A stretch of DNA of 64,000 bases from Albimonas pacifica (GCF_900113695.1 NZ_FOQH01000002.1:496001-560000); one strand, 5' to 3'; shown: positions 14,872-23,235, numbered from the stretch's first letter. Notes: generated by a model from the letters alone, not told the origin. Made by a program: numbers and translations.

Positions 14872-15659
14872 ATGACCGGCATCCGCCGCATCCGGCCCGT
14901 CCGGGCCGCGCCTCTGATCGCGCTCGCCGCGGCCCTGGCGCTGGCCGGCTGCGGAAGCGGCGCGCAGGGCGGCGCGGCCTGGGGGTGGTACGTGGTCTCG
15001 CCCTGGACGGCGGGGGGACGCTCGAACTTGCTGTTCCTGCTGGGGGGCTCTGGGACACGATCCTGCTGTCCGCCACCGCCATGGCGATCTCGGTGCTGGT
15101 GGGGATCGCGGTGGCCCTGCCGGGGGTCGGGCGCAACCGCTGGGGGCGGCGCTTCAACCTCGCCTATGTCGAGATCGTGCGCGCGGTCCCGATCCTGGTG
15201 CTGATCCTGTGGGTCTACTACGGCCTGCCGGTGGTCGCGGGCATCGCCATCAACGTGTTCTGGGCCGGCGTGCTGGCGCTGGCGCTCTCGGACTCGGCCT
15301 TCGAGGCCGAGATCTTCCGCGCCGGCATCCAGTCGATCCCCAAGGGCCAGACCGAGGCCGCCCAGTCCATGGGCCTCGACCGCCTGCAGGTGATGCGCCT
15401 CGTGATCCTGCCCCAGGCGATCCGTCGGATCCTGCCCCCGCTGGCGAACCAGTTCGCCTACATGCTCAAGATGTCGGCCCTGGTCTCGGTGATCGGCATG
15501 CAGGAGCTGACGCGGCGGGCCAACGAGCTGGTGGTGACCGAATATCGCCCGCTGGAGATCTACACGGTCCTGGTCCTCGAATACCTGGCGCTGATCCTGC
15601 TGGTCTCCCAGGCGGTGCGCTGGCTGGAGCGGCGGATGTCGCGCAGCGGAGAGCACTGA
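14872..15659 (+). pseudogene. Amino acid ABC transporter permease with a single-base frameshift
   Basis: The gene starts at 14872 with a signal/lipobox-like N-terminus (LALAGCGSGAQ) and reads WGWYVVSPWTAGGRSNLLFLLGG. At a run of six G (15042-15047) the frame must drop by one to continue as LWDTILLSATAMAIS and the rest of a HisM/GlnP-type permease: VEIVRAVPILVLILWVYYGLP, SAFEAEIFRAGIQSIPKGQ and the EAAQSMGL ATPase-contact loop, ending at 15659. About 262 residues would result. The first frame alone gives a stop-bounded 110-residue product. The cause could be a true mutation, a consensus error in the G-run, or -1 slippage at the heptamer G-GGG-GGC, which fits the required direction. The binding protein at 12582 is the likely partner. 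Confidence 0.75.
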
Positions 15660-15680
15660 GGCCGCCATGGACGTCGCGCG

Positions 15681-16895
15681 ATGAGAGCCGCTCCGGGCGC
15701 CTCGCGGCTGGCGGGCGCGGTGGCGCTGACGCAGCTGATCGGCTGGGGGTCGACCTACTCGATCCCCGCCGTGCTGGCGCGTCCGATGGCCGAGGCGCTG
15801 GGGATGCCGCTGGCGGTCGCCTTCGGCGCCTCCTCGGCCTTCCTGCTGGCGATGGCGGGGATCTCGCCCTGGCTCGGCCCCGCGTTCGAGCGCCGGGGCG
15901 CCCGGCCGCTGCTGGCGCTGGGCTCGCTGACGCTGGCGGCGGGGCTGGGGCTGCTGGCGGCGAGCCCGAACCCCGCGGTCTACTTCCTCGCCTGGCTGGT
16001 GATGGGGGCGGGGGGCGCGATGGCGCTCTCGAACGGCGCCAACGTGCTGCTGGCCGAGCGGCTGGGCGCGGGCGCGCGGCGCGCGATCTCGGCGGCGATG
16101 CTGGTCTCGGGGCTCGCCTCGACCTGCTCCTTCCCGGTGATGCTGTGGCTGGAGCCTGAGCTGGGCTGGCGGGGCACGCTCGCGGTCTATGCGCTGGCGA
16201 ACCTGCTGGTCTGCGCGCCGCTCCACTGGATCGTGCCGGGGCCGCGCCCCACGCCCGCGCCCGCGCCCGCCCCGGCCCCCGTGGTCCCGCCCGGGGAGGC
16301 GGAGGCGCCGCCCCCCGCGCGCCCCGCCCCCGCGGTCGCCGCGGCCGAGCGGGCGCGCTTCGCCTGGCTGGCGCTGGCGATGTCGCTGGCGGGCATGATC
16401 TCCTGGGGGCTCGGCGTGGCGCTGCCCGAGACGCTGGCCGCGCTGGGGGCCGAGACGCGGACCGCGGTGCTGCTGGCGGGCGTGGTGGGGGTGGCGCAGG
16501 TGGCGGCGCGGGGCGTGGATTTCGCGCTGCGCGCGCCGTGGCCCTCGCTGAGCCTCGCGATCCTCGCCGCCGCGGGGATGCCGGTCGCCTTCGCCACGCT
16601 GGGCCTGGGAGGCGGGAGCGTGGCGTCGGCCGTGCTCTTCGCCTGCATCTACGGGGCGGGGACGGGGCTTCTGTCGGTGTGCCGGGCGACGCTGCCGCTG
16701 GAGCTGTTCGATCCGGGCGCCTATGCGCGGATGGTCACCCGGCTGGCGCTGCCGATGAACCTGGCCTTCGCCGCGGCGGGGCCGCTCTTCGGCTGGCTGC
16801 TCTCGGTCTTCGGCGCGGCGGGGCCGGTGTGGGCGGGGTTCCTCGGCGCGCTGGGCGCGCTGGCGGCGCTGCTGCGGCTGCGGGCGCTGCGCTAG
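15681..16895 (+). CDS. MFS transporter
   Basis: This is a 404-residue major facilitator protein with twelve predicted helices in two halves. The first helix carries TQLIGWGSTYSIPAVLARPM, typical of a cyanate/YfcJ-like MFS subgroup. The central cytoplasmic loop (about residues 190-225) is unusually long and Pro/Ala-rich (PTPAPAPAPAPAPVV). It starts 21 nt after the broken permease and may share a transcript. The substrate is unknown. A converging ArsR-family gene begins to overlap its 3' side 17 nt after the stop. Confidence 0.85.
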   Translation: MRAAPGASRLAGAVALTQLIGWGSTYSIPAVLARPMAEALGMPLAVAFGASSAFLLAMAGISPWLGPAFERRGARPLLALGSLTLAAGLGLLAASPNPAVYFLAWLVMGAGGAMALSNGANVLLAERLGAGARRAISAAMLVSGLASTCSFPVMLWLEPELGWRGTLAVYALANLLVCAPLHWIVPGPRPTPAPAPAPAPVVPPGEAEAPPPARPAPAVAAAERARFAWLALAMSLAGMISWGLGVALPETLAALGAETRTAVLLAGVVGVAQVAARGVDFALRAPWPSLSLAILAAAGMPVAFATLGLGGGSVASAVLFACIYGAGTGLLSVCRATLPLELFDPGAYARMVTRLALPMNLAFAAAGPLFGWLLSVFGAAGPVWAGFLGALGALAALLRLRALR

Positions 16896-16912
16896 GGGCC
16901 GGGCGCCGGGGC

Positions 16913-17302
16913 CTAGACCACCTGGCCGATGCGGGCGGCGACGGCGGCGATGCGGCGCTCGTCGCGGCGGTAGAAGGTCCATTGCCGGGTGCGCTTGGCC
17001 ACCACCAGCCCCGCGCTGATCAGCTGCTGCATGTGGCGGTGGAGCGTGGGCTGGCTGACGCCGAGCTTGTCGGCGAGGAACACCGCGCAGACCCCGTCGC
17101 GCACCAGGTCCCCGTCGCGCTGCGGCGGGAAGTGCTTCACCGGATCGCGCAGCCAGCCCAGCACCGCCAGCCGCTTGTCGGAGGCCAGCGCCTTCAGCGC
17201 CTCGACCAGCTCTGCGGTGGCGCGGTCCGGCTTCGGGCCTGCCTCGTCCGCGTCCTGCGTGTCCGGCTCGCGCCGGGTCGCTCGCGAAGTGTGCGCCTGC
17301 AA
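16913..17302 (-). CDS. ArsR-family winged-helix regulator
   Basis: This is a 129-residue regulator. The HTH_5/ArsR domain spans about residues 28-125: ATAELVEALKALASDKRLAV, then CAVFLADKLGVSQPTLHRHM as the recognition helix, and GLVVAKRTRQWTFYRRDE as the wing. No ATG precedes the domain. The TTG at 17302 has AAAGAGG 8 nt upstream and is taken as the start. That ribosome binding site lies inside a palindrome (17306-17321), which suggests autoregulation. The metal-binding ELCVCDL motif of true ArsR is absent, so a non-metal signal is more likely. It is divergent from a PLP dehydratase, its probable target. Confidence 0.88.
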   Translation of the reverse strand: MQAHTSRATRREPDTQDADEAGPKPDRATAELVEALKALASDKRLAVLGWLRDPVKHFPPQRDGDLVRDGVCAVFLADKLGVSQPTLHRHMQQLISAGLVVAKRTRQWTFYRRDERRIAAVAARIGQVV

Positions 17303-17305
17303 GTG

Positions 17306-17321
17306 TTAGCCTCTTTGCTAA
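17306..17321. promoter_or_regulatory. Candidate ArsR-type operator
   Basis: TTAGC (17306-17310) and GCTAA (17317-17321) form a perfect inverted repeat with a 6-nt spacer between the divergent arsR-type and dehydratase genes. It covers the ribosome binding site of the regulator, so binding would repress its own gene and probably the dehydratase promoter. Confidence 0.5.
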
Positions 17322-17375
17322 GTTGAGAACTTGTGCCATGCGGAGGGCCGAGACTCAAGACCCGGGAGCATCACC

Positions 17376-18323
17376 ATGCCCGTCGCCGCGCTGAAGCTGA
17401 CCTGCCGCCAGGACGTCGAGGACGCCTACCGCCAGATCGTGCCCCACGTGCGCCGAACCCCGGTGATCGAGGTGGACCCGCAGGATTTCGGCCTGGACGG
17501 ATTCCGGCTGTTCCTGAAGCTCGAGCTGATGCAGCACGGCGGCTCCTTCAAGACGCGGGGCGCCTTCGCGAACCTGCTGTGCCGGCGCGCGCCGGCGGCG
17601 GGGGTGGTGGCGGCCTCGGGCGGCAATCACGGCGTGGCGGTGGCCTTCGCGGCCGCGCGCACCGGAGTTCCGGCCACGATCTTCGTGCCCACCGCCTCCA
17701 ACCCCGCCAAGGTCGAGGCGATCCGCGCCCTGGGGGCCGAGGCCCGCGTGGTCGGCGAGCGCTACGACGAGGCGCGCGCCGCCGCCGAGGCCCATGCCGA
17801 GGCGACCGGCGCCCTCTCGATCCACGCCTACGACAGCCATGAGACGCTCTGCGGCCAGGGCACGGTGGCGCTGGAGTTCGAGGCGCAGGCCGCCCCGGAC
17901 ACGGTGCTGGTGGCGACCGGTGGCGGCGGGCTGATCTCGGGCATGGCGGCCTACCTGTCGGGCCTGCGCCGGCTGGTGGCGGTGGAGCCCGAGGCCGCCC
18001 CGACCCTGCACATGGCGCTCGCCGCCGGCCGTCCGGTGGATGCGCCGGGGGGCGGCGTCGCGGCCGACAGCCTCGCGCCGCGCCGGGTGGGCGAGATCGG
18101 GTTCCCGCTGGCCAAGCGCTACGTGGCCCGCTCGGCGCTGGTCTCGGATGCGGCGATCGTCGAGGCGCAGAAGCGCCTGTGGTCGGTCTGCCGGGTGGCG
18201 GCGGAGCCGGCGGGCGCCGCGGCGCTGGCCGCGCTGTTGTCGGGCGCCTACAAGCCCGACCGCGGCGAGGCGGTGGGCCTGCTGGTCTGCGGCGGCAACA
18301 CCGATGCGGTGAACTTCGCCTGA
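17376..18323 (+). CDS. PLP-dependent threonine/serine dehydratase family protein
   Basis: This is a 315-residue fold-type II PLP enzyme that would dehydrate and deaminate a hydroxy-amino acid. The PLP lysine is K59 in GGSFKTRGAF. The Asn loop is ASGGNHGVAVA, and the phosphate-binding glycine loop is VLVATGGGGLISGMA. There is no C-terminal ACT domain, so it is of the catabolic or serine-racemase-like type rather than biosynthetic IlvA. The ATG at 17376 follows CGGGAG; an upstream TTG at 17331 would add an unlikely leader and overlap control sequences. Divergence from an ArsR-type gene suggests substrate-responsive control. Threonine, serine or hydroxyaspartate are all possible substrates. Confidence 0.88.
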   Translation: MPVAALKLTCRQDVEDAYRQIVPHVRRTPVIEVDPQDFGLDGFRLFLKLELMQHGGSFKTRGAFANLLCRRAPAAGVVAASGGNHGVAVAFAAARTGVPATIFVPTASNPAKVEAIRALGAEARVVGERYDEARAAAEAHAEATGALSIHAYDSHETLCGQGTVALEFEAQAAPDTVLVATGGGGLISGMAAYLSGLRRLVAVEPEAAPTLHMALAAGRPVDAPGGGVAADSLAPRRVGEIGFPLAKRYVARSALVSDAAIVEAQKRLWSVCRVAAEPAGAAALAALLSGAYKPDRGEAVGLLVCGGNTDAVNFA

Positions 18324-18335
18324 CGCCTGCCGCGG

Positions 18336-18413
18336 AGGCCGCCCTGCGGGCGGCGCTCGCCCCTGCGGGGCGGAGGCTCAGGGCGCCCCTGCGGGGCGCC
18401 CCTGCGGGGCGTG
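18336..18413. repeat. Cluster of short GC hairpin repeats
   Basis: The unit CGCCCCTGCGGGGCG and close variants recur about four times in the spacer between two convergent genes, and each can fold as CGCCCC-TGC-GGGGCG. The cluster may act as a terminator for the convergent pair or be a REP-like element. Function is not shown. Confidence 0.5.
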
Positions 18414-18419
18414 GGCGCC

Positions 18420-19547
18420 TCAGGCCTCGGCGGACTCGAGCGCGGCGGCGGCCTCGGCGAGGGCCTGGGGCAGGGCGGTCTCGAAGGCGTCGAGCATCTC
18501 GGGGGTGCCGGCGGAGACGCGGATGCAGCGGTTCTCGGGCTCGACGAAGGGCATGCGCACGAAGACGCCGCGCTCGATCAGGGCCGAGAGCACCGCCTTG
18601 GCGAAGTCGCCGTCGCGCCCGCAGTCGACCGCCACGAAGTTGGTGGCCGAGGGCAGCGCCGACAGGCCGTTCTTCTCGGCGATCTCGCCGATACGCCCGC
18701 GGGCGGCCTCGACCCGGGCCCGGATCTGCGGGATCCAGTCCGCGTCGGCGAGCGAGGCGGCCGCCCCGACCAGGCCGATGCGGTTCATGCCGAAGTGGTT
18801 CTTGACCTTGTTGAAGGCCGCGATCATCCGCTTGGTGGCGATCGCGTAGCCCACCCGCATCCCCGCCATGCCGTAGGCCTTGGAGAAGGTGCGCATCCGC
18901 ACCACGCGGGGATCCTCGGGGTCGATCTCGGGGGCCGTGCCCTCGGGCGCGAACTCGATGTAGGCCTCGTCGAGGCACAGGACCGAGTCGGAGGGCATCG
19001 CGGCGATCATCGCCTGCATCTTCGAGGCCGGCCACCAGGTGCCCATCGGGTTGTCGGGGTTGGCGATGTAGACCAGCGGCGCCGCCTCGCGCGCGGCTGC
19101 GGCCAGCAGCGCGTCTGGATCCTCGTGGTCGTCGCGGTAGGGGACCTTCACCAGCCGGCCGCCGAAGCTCGCCACATGGTAGTTGAAGGTCGGGTAGGCG
19201 CCGTTGGAGGTCACCACCGGCGTGCCCTCGGAGACCAGAACCCGCGCCAGCAGGCCCAGCAGCCCGTCCACGCCCTCACCCACGATGATGTTCTCGAAGG
19301 GCACGCCGTGCTTGGCGGCCAGCGCCTCGCGCAGCTCGCGATGCTCGGCGTCGGCGTACATCCAGCACTCGGGCAGCGCCTGCGCCATCGCGGCCAGCGC
19401 CCGGGGCGAGGGGCCGAAGACGTTCTCGTTCGCGCCCAGGCGGGCGGAGAACGGCCGGCCCAGCGCACGCTGCTGCTGCTCGGGGCTGACGAAGGGAATG
19501 GTGGCCGGCAGGCGCTCGACCAGGGGCGTGAAATGCGGACGGGACAT
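18420..19547 (-). CDS. Histidinol-phosphate aminotransferase-like PLP enzyme
   Basis: This is a 375-residue class I/II aminotransferase of the HisC family. The ATG at 19547 has GAGGAGGCGCCC directly upstream. Landmarks are FSARLGANENVFGPSPRAL near the N-terminus, the NPDNPMGTWW substrate loop, LCLDEAYIEFAP and the PLP lysine K223 in RTFSKAYGMAGMRVGY. It is not in a his operon, and many such stand-alone HisC paralogs act on aromatic amino acids, so the exact substrate is open. It converges with the dehydratase across a hairpin-rich spacer. Confidence 0.87.
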   Translation of the reverse strand: MSRPHFTPLVERLPATIPFVSPEQQQRALGRPFSARLGANENVFGPSPRALAAMAQALPECWMYADAEHRELREALAAKHGVPFENIIVGEGVDGLLGLLARVLVSEGTPVVTSNGAYPTFNYHVASFGGRLVKVPYRDDHEDPDALLAAAAREAAPLVYIANPDNPMGTWWPASKMQAMIAAMPSDSVLCLDEAYIEFAPEGTAPEIDPEDPRVVRMRTFSKAYGMAGMRVGYAIATKRMIAAFNKVKNHFGMNRIGLVGAAASLADADWIPQIRARVEAARGRIGEIAEKNGLSALPSATNFVAVDCGRDGDFAKAVLSALIERGVFVRMPFVEPENRCIRVSAGTPEMLDAFETALPQALAEAAAALESAEA

Positions 19548-19711
19548 GGGCGCCTCCTCACTGCCGGCGCGCGGGAGCACGCGAAAGGGGTGGGCGCGCA
19601 TATCCGCTCGCGGCCCCTGGCGTCAAGCGCACGGCGTCGTGAACGCCGCCGGATTCACGGGCGGGGCGGCGCGGAATCCACGCCCCGGCGGCGCCGACCG
19701 CCGGTTGGCGA

Positions 19712-19739
19712 TTGACGCCGCGCCGCGCCCCGGTCTAAC
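19712..19739 (+). promoter_or_regulatory. Sigma-70 promoter of the DUF4170-lpxK operon
   Basis: TTGACG (19712-19717) and TCTAAC (19734-19739) are spaced by 16 nt, about 41 nt upstream of the DUF4170 start codon. It is a good match in a GC-rich genome. Confidence 0.55.
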
Positions 19740-19780
19740 GCTCGCGCGCGATCCTGCGATGCAGCAAGCGGAGGCCGTCC

Positions 19781-20023
19781 ATGGTCCAGCGTCTTCACCT
19801 CGTCTTCGGGGGCGAGCTCGTGAATCCGTCCTCGAACCAGTTCATCGACGTCTCGAAGATCGACATCGTGGGGATCTATCCCAACTACGCCGCCGCGTTC
19901 ACCGCCTGGAAGGCCGCCGCCCAGCGCACCGTGGACGACGCCCATACCCGCTATTTCATCGCCCACCTGCACCGCCTGCGCGACGAGGAGCGCGAGGCGA
20001 GCCCCACCGAGGAGCTGGGCTGA
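19781..20023 (+). CDS. DUF4170 domain-containing protein
   Basis: This 80-residue soluble protein matches the DUF4170 pattern: MVQRLHLVFGGELVNPSSNQF, then DIVGIYPNYAAAFTAWKAAAQRTVDDAHTRYFIAHLHRL. In alphaproteobacteria this small family is commonly found just before lipid A/Kdo genes, as here, where it leads an operon with an acyltransferase, waaA and lpxK. Its biochemical role is not established. The conserved linkage suggests a part in outer membrane lipid assembly, which is inference. Confidence 0.88.
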   Translation: MVQRLHLVFGGELVNPSSNQFIDVSKIDIVGIYPNYAAAFTAWKAAAQRTVDDAHTRYFIAHLHRLRDEEREASPTEELG

Positions 20024-20031
20024 GCCCCTCG

Positions 20032-20766
20032 ATGCTGGGCCGGGTCCGACGCTCGCCGCGCCTGCGCCGGCTCGCGGCCTCGCTGGGGGCGTGGTACATC
20101 CGGCTGGTCGACCGCACCACGCGGTGGGAGATCCCCGACCCCGCCCTGCGCGACCGCATCCGCGGCCAGCGCGAGCGCATCGTGATCGCCATCTGGCACG
20201 GCCGCCTGCTGATGATCCCGGCCGAAATGCCGCCGGGCGGCCGAGTGCACGCGATGATCTCGGCCAACCGCGACGGCGACATCATCGCCGACTGCGTGGG
20301 CCGGTTCGGCATCGCCTCGATGCGCGGCAGCTCGCGCGATCCCCGCAAGCCCCACAAGCGCAAGGGCGGCGCCGCGGTGGCCGCCGAGGCGATGGAGCTG
20401 CTGGCCGAGCATGAGCGCATCGCCGTGGCGCTCAGCCCCGACGGGCCGCGCGGGCCCCGGATGCGCGCCCAGCCCGGGGTCGCCACCGTCTCGGCCACGA
20501 TGGGCGTGCCGGTGATGCCCTTCTCCTATTCCACCAACCGCGGCTTCGTGGCCGGCAGCTGGGACGGCTTCTTCGTGCCCCTCCCCTTCGGCCGCGGGGT
20601 GAAGGTCTGGGGCCCGGTGATCGAGCCGCCCGAGGACCGCTCGCCCGAGGGGATCGAGGCCCACCGCCTGCATATCGAACAGGCCCTGACCCGGATCACT
20701 CAGGACGCCGACCGCCGCATGGGCCGCACGCCTGTCGAGCCCGCGGCCCCCGGCGCGCGGCGCTGA
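20032..20766 (+). CDS. DUF374 lysophospholipid acyltransferase-family protein
   Basis: This is a 244-residue membrane-associated protein. The ATG at 20032 lies 8 nt after the DUF4170 stop, with GAGGAGCTGGG upstream. DUF374 features are IVIAIWHGRLLMIP (the H-x-x-x-x family motif region), AMISANRDGDIIADCVGRFG, GSSRDPRKPHKRKGGAAV and the conserved VALSPDGPRGPRMRAQPGVA. Members are thought to transfer acyl chains in envelope lipid synthesis and often replace or supplement LpxL-type enzymes. Its position between DUF4170 and waaA supports a lipid A role, but donor and acceptor are unknown. Confidence 0.87.
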   Translation: MLGRVRRSPRLRRLAASLGAWYIRLVDRTTRWEIPDPALRDRIRGQRERIVIAIWHGRLLMIPAEMPPGGRVHAMISANRDGDIIADCVGRFGIASMRGSSRDPRKPHKRKGGAAVAAEAMELLAEHERIAVALSPDGPRGPRMRAQPGVATVSATMGVPVMPFSYSTNRGFVAGSWDGFFVPLPFGRGVKVWGPVIEPPEDRSPEGIEAHRLHIEQALTRITQDADRRMGRTPVEPAAPGARR

Positions 20767-20768
20767 GC

Positions 20769-22124
20769 ATGTCCACCCCCGCCCTCACCCTCTACCTGGC
20801 GCTCGCCCGCCTCGGCGGACCGCTCGCGCCCCGGCTGCTGGCGCGGCGCGCGGCGAAGGGCAAGGAAGAGCCCGCGAGGATGCGCGAGAAGCTGGGCGAG
20901 GCGGCGCTGGCGCGGCCCGCCGGTCCGCTCGCCTGGTTCCACGCGGCCTCGGTGGGCGAGTCCCTCTCGGTGCTGGGGCTGATCGAGGAGATGCGCGCGG
21001 CGCGCCCCGACGTCTCGGTGCTGGTCACCACCGGCACGCTCACCTCGGCGAAGCTGATGGCGACGCGGCTGCCCGCGGGCTGCCGGCACCAGTTCGCGCC
21101 GCTCGACCTCGGCCGCGCCCCGCGCCGCTTCGTCGAGCACTGGCGCCCCGACCTCTGCGTCTGGGTGGAAAGCGAGATCTGGCCCGCGCTGGTCGAGGCC
21201 GCCGGCCGCTCCGGCGCGCCGATGGCGCTGGTCAACGCGCGGATGTCGGAGGCCTCCGCCCGCGGCTGGGCCCGCGCGCCGGGGATGATCGCCCACCTGC
21301 TGCGCCGCTTCTCGGCGGTGCTCGCGCAGGACGCGGACGGGGCCGCGCGCCTGCGCCGGCTGGGGGCGGAGGGGGCGCGGGCCTCGGGTTCGCTGAAGGC
21401 AGGCGCGGCGCCGCCCGACCGGCCCAACCTGCGCAAGGCCGCCCTGGCGGCGCTGCGGGGGCGCCCGGTGTGGCTCGCCGCCTCCACCCACGAGGGCGAG
21501 GAGATGGAGGTGGCCGAGGCCCAGCGCGTCGCCGCCGCCCGCGTGCCCGGCCTCGTCTGCCTGCTGGTCCCCCGCCACCCCGAGCGAGGCGAGGCGATCG
21601 CGCGCGAGCTGTGGTCGCGCAGCCTGCGGGTCGCGCGCCGCGGCCGTGGCCAGGCGATCGGCCCGCAGGACGAGATCCACGTGGCCGACACGCTGGGCGA
21701 GATGGGGGCCTGGCTGCGGCTGGCCCCGGTCGCCTTCATCGGCGGCTCGCTGGTCGACCGGGGCGGGCACAACCCGCACGAGCCGACCGCGCTGGGCGCG
21801 GCGATCCTGCATGGCCCCCACGTGGGCAACTTCCGCGCCGACTACGCCGCCCTCGCCGCCGCCGGCGGCGCCCGGCAGGTCGCCGACGGCGTGGCCCTGG
21901 GCGAGGCGGTGGCCGACCTGCTGAGCGACCCCGCCGCGCGCGAGCGCATGGTCGATGCCGCCCGCGCGGCGCTGGGCGACGGCCGCGGCGCGACGGAGGC
22001 GACGCTCGAGGCGCTGCTTCCCCTGCTGCCGCAGCGCGTCGAGGCGCCCTCTCCCTGGGCGCTCGCCCCCCGCCCGCCGGACGCGGACCCCGACGCCGAG
22101 GCCGCCCCGGGGGCGGCGCGCTGA
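20769..22124 (+). CDS. waaA: 3-deoxy-D-manno-octulosonic acid transferase
   Basis: WaaA (KdtA) adds Kdo from CMP-Kdo to lipid IVA at the inner membrane. The 451-residue protein has an N-terminal membrane anchor and a GT-B fold. The conserved first half includes WFHAASVGESLSVLGLIEEM, followed by VLVTTGTLTSAKLM, WVESEIWPALV and ALVNARMSEASARGW. The C-terminal half has VWLAASTHEGEEMEV, LVPRHPERGEAI and FIGGSLVDRGGHNPHEPTAL, which binds the nucleotide sugar. It begins 2 nt after the acyltransferase and overlaps lpxK by 1 nt. Confidence 0.95.
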   Translation: MSTPALTLYLALARLGGPLAPRLLARRAAKGKEEPARMREKLGEAALARPAGPLAWFHAASVGESLSVLGLIEEMRAARPDVSVLVTTGTLTSAKLMATRLPAGCRHQFAPLDLGRAPRRFVEHWRPDLCVWVESEIWPALVEAAGRSGAPMALVNARMSEASARGWARAPGMIAHLLRRFSAVLAQDADGAARLRRLGAEGARASGSLKAGAAPPDRPNLRKAALAALRGRPVWLAASTHEGEEMEVAEAQRVAAARVPGLVCLLVPRHPERGEAIARELWSRSLRVARRGRGQAIGPQDEIHVADTLGEMGAWLRLAPVAFIGGSLVDRGGHNPHEPTALGAAILHGPHVGNFRADYAALAAAGGARQVADGVALGEAVADLLSDPAARERMVDAARAALGDGRGATEATLEALLPLLPQRVEAPSPWALAPRPPDADPDAEAAPGAAR

Positions 22125-23140
22125 TGCGCGCGCCCGCCTTCTGGTCGAACCCGCCCGAGCGGCCGGGGCCGCTGGCGCGGCTGCTGGCGCCGCTGGGCCG
22201 GGTCTACGCCTGGGCGACCGCGCGGCGGGTGGCGCGGGCGCCGGACTGGCGGGCGCCGGTCCCGGTGATCTGCGTGGGCAACCTGACCGCGGGCGGCGCG
22301 GGCAAGACGCCGACGGTGCTGGCGATCCTCGAGATCCTCGCCGACCTGCGGATCGAGGCGCATGTGCTCAGTCGCGGCCATGGCGGCGCGGCCGTGCGCG
22401 GGGCGCCGCGGCGGGTGGACATGCGCGCCGACACGGCCGCGGAGGTGGGCGACGAGCCCCTGCTGCTCGCGGCCTTCGCCCCGGTCTGGGTCTGCGCCGA
22501 CCGGGCCGCGGCCGCGAAGGCCGCCGTCGCCGCCGGCGCGCAGGCGCTGGTGATGGACGACGGCTTCCAGAACCCCGGCCTCGCCAGGGATTTCTCGCTG
22601 GTCGTGGTCGACGCCGCCTCCGGCTTCGGCAACGGCCTGCCGATCCCCGCGGGCCCCCTGCGCGAGACGGTGGACGCGGGTCTCGCCCGCGCCCAGGCCG
22701 TGCTGCTGATCGGCGCCCCCGCCGCGCGCGCCCGTGCCCTTGCCCGCTGGCCGGCGCTGGCGCGCCTGCCGCTGCACGAGGGCGAGGTGCGCGCCCGCGA
22801 GATCGGCATCGACTGGCGGGGCGAGAAGGTGCTGGCCTTCGCCGGCATCGCACGCCCCGAGAAGTTCTTCGCCACGCTGCGGGGCCTGGGCGCCGATCTC
22901 GTCGCCGCCCATGCCTTCCCCGATCACGCGCCCTTCGAGCCGAAGGCGCTGCGCCGCCTCGAATCGGAGGCCGCCGCGCTGGGCGCGCGCATGGTCACCA
23001 CCGAGAAGGACGCCGTGCGCCTGCCGGCCGCCTTCCGCGGCAAGGCGATGCCGCTGCCGGTGCACCTGGCGCTGGAGGGCGAGGGGCTGCGCGCCGCTCT
23101 CGAGACCGTGTGTTCACATAGAGTTAACCTAACGCCCTGA
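22124..23140 (+). CDS. lpxK: Tetraacyldisaccharide 4'-kinase
   Basis: LpxK phosphorylates the 4' position of the lipid A disaccharide at the inner membrane. This is a 338-residue protein starting at the ATG whose A is the last base of the waaA stop. The P-loop is CVGNLTAGGAGKTPTVL (about residue 47-63), followed by LSRGHGG, VGDEPLLLA and VMDDGFQNP, all LpxK signatures. The C-terminal domain includes AGIARPEKFFATL and TTEKDAVRLP. The last codons and the following 30 nt are AT-rich compared with the rest of the operon. A terminator follows 95 nt later. Confidence 0.95.
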   Translation: MRAPAFWSNPPERPGPLARLLAPLGRVYAWATARRVARAPDWRAPVPVICVGNLTAGGAGKTPTVLAILEILADLRIEAHVLSRGHGGAAVRGAPRRVDMRADTAAEVGDEPLLLAAFAPVWVCADRAAAAKAAVAAGAQALVMDDGFQNPGLARDFSLVVVDAASGFGNGLPIPAGPLRETVDAGLARAQAVLLIGAPAARARALARWPALARLPLHEGEVRAREIGIDWRGEKVLAFAGIARPEKFFATLRGLGADLVAAHAFPDHAPFEPKALRRLESEAAALGARMVTTEKDAVRLPAAFRGKAMPLPVHLALEGEGLRAALETVCSHRVNLTP

Positions 23141-23235
23141 ATTTGACGTAATTAGAACAGACGCGCGCCGCCTCCCGCCGCTCTCCTTCAGCTGTCCCTC
23201 GGTCGTGACGCCTGTCCGCGCACGACGGAATTCCT

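Noticed and set aside
14793-15659. A single intact permease gene starting at 14793 in the downstream frame
   Set aside because: The sequence before about 15045 in that frame is low complexity and lacks the conserved WGWYVVSP and lipobox-like N-terminus, which is found in the other frame from 14872. The two parts join only through a frameshift.
17331-17375. An earlier start for the dehydratase (TTG at 17331)
   Set aside because: It would add 15 residues not found in the family, and it lies directly next to the operator palindrome without a good ribosome binding site. The ATG at 17376 has CGGGAG upstream.
18336-18413. A CRISPR array
   Set aside because: The repeat units are short, palindromic and contiguous without unique spacers, and no cas genes occur in the window.
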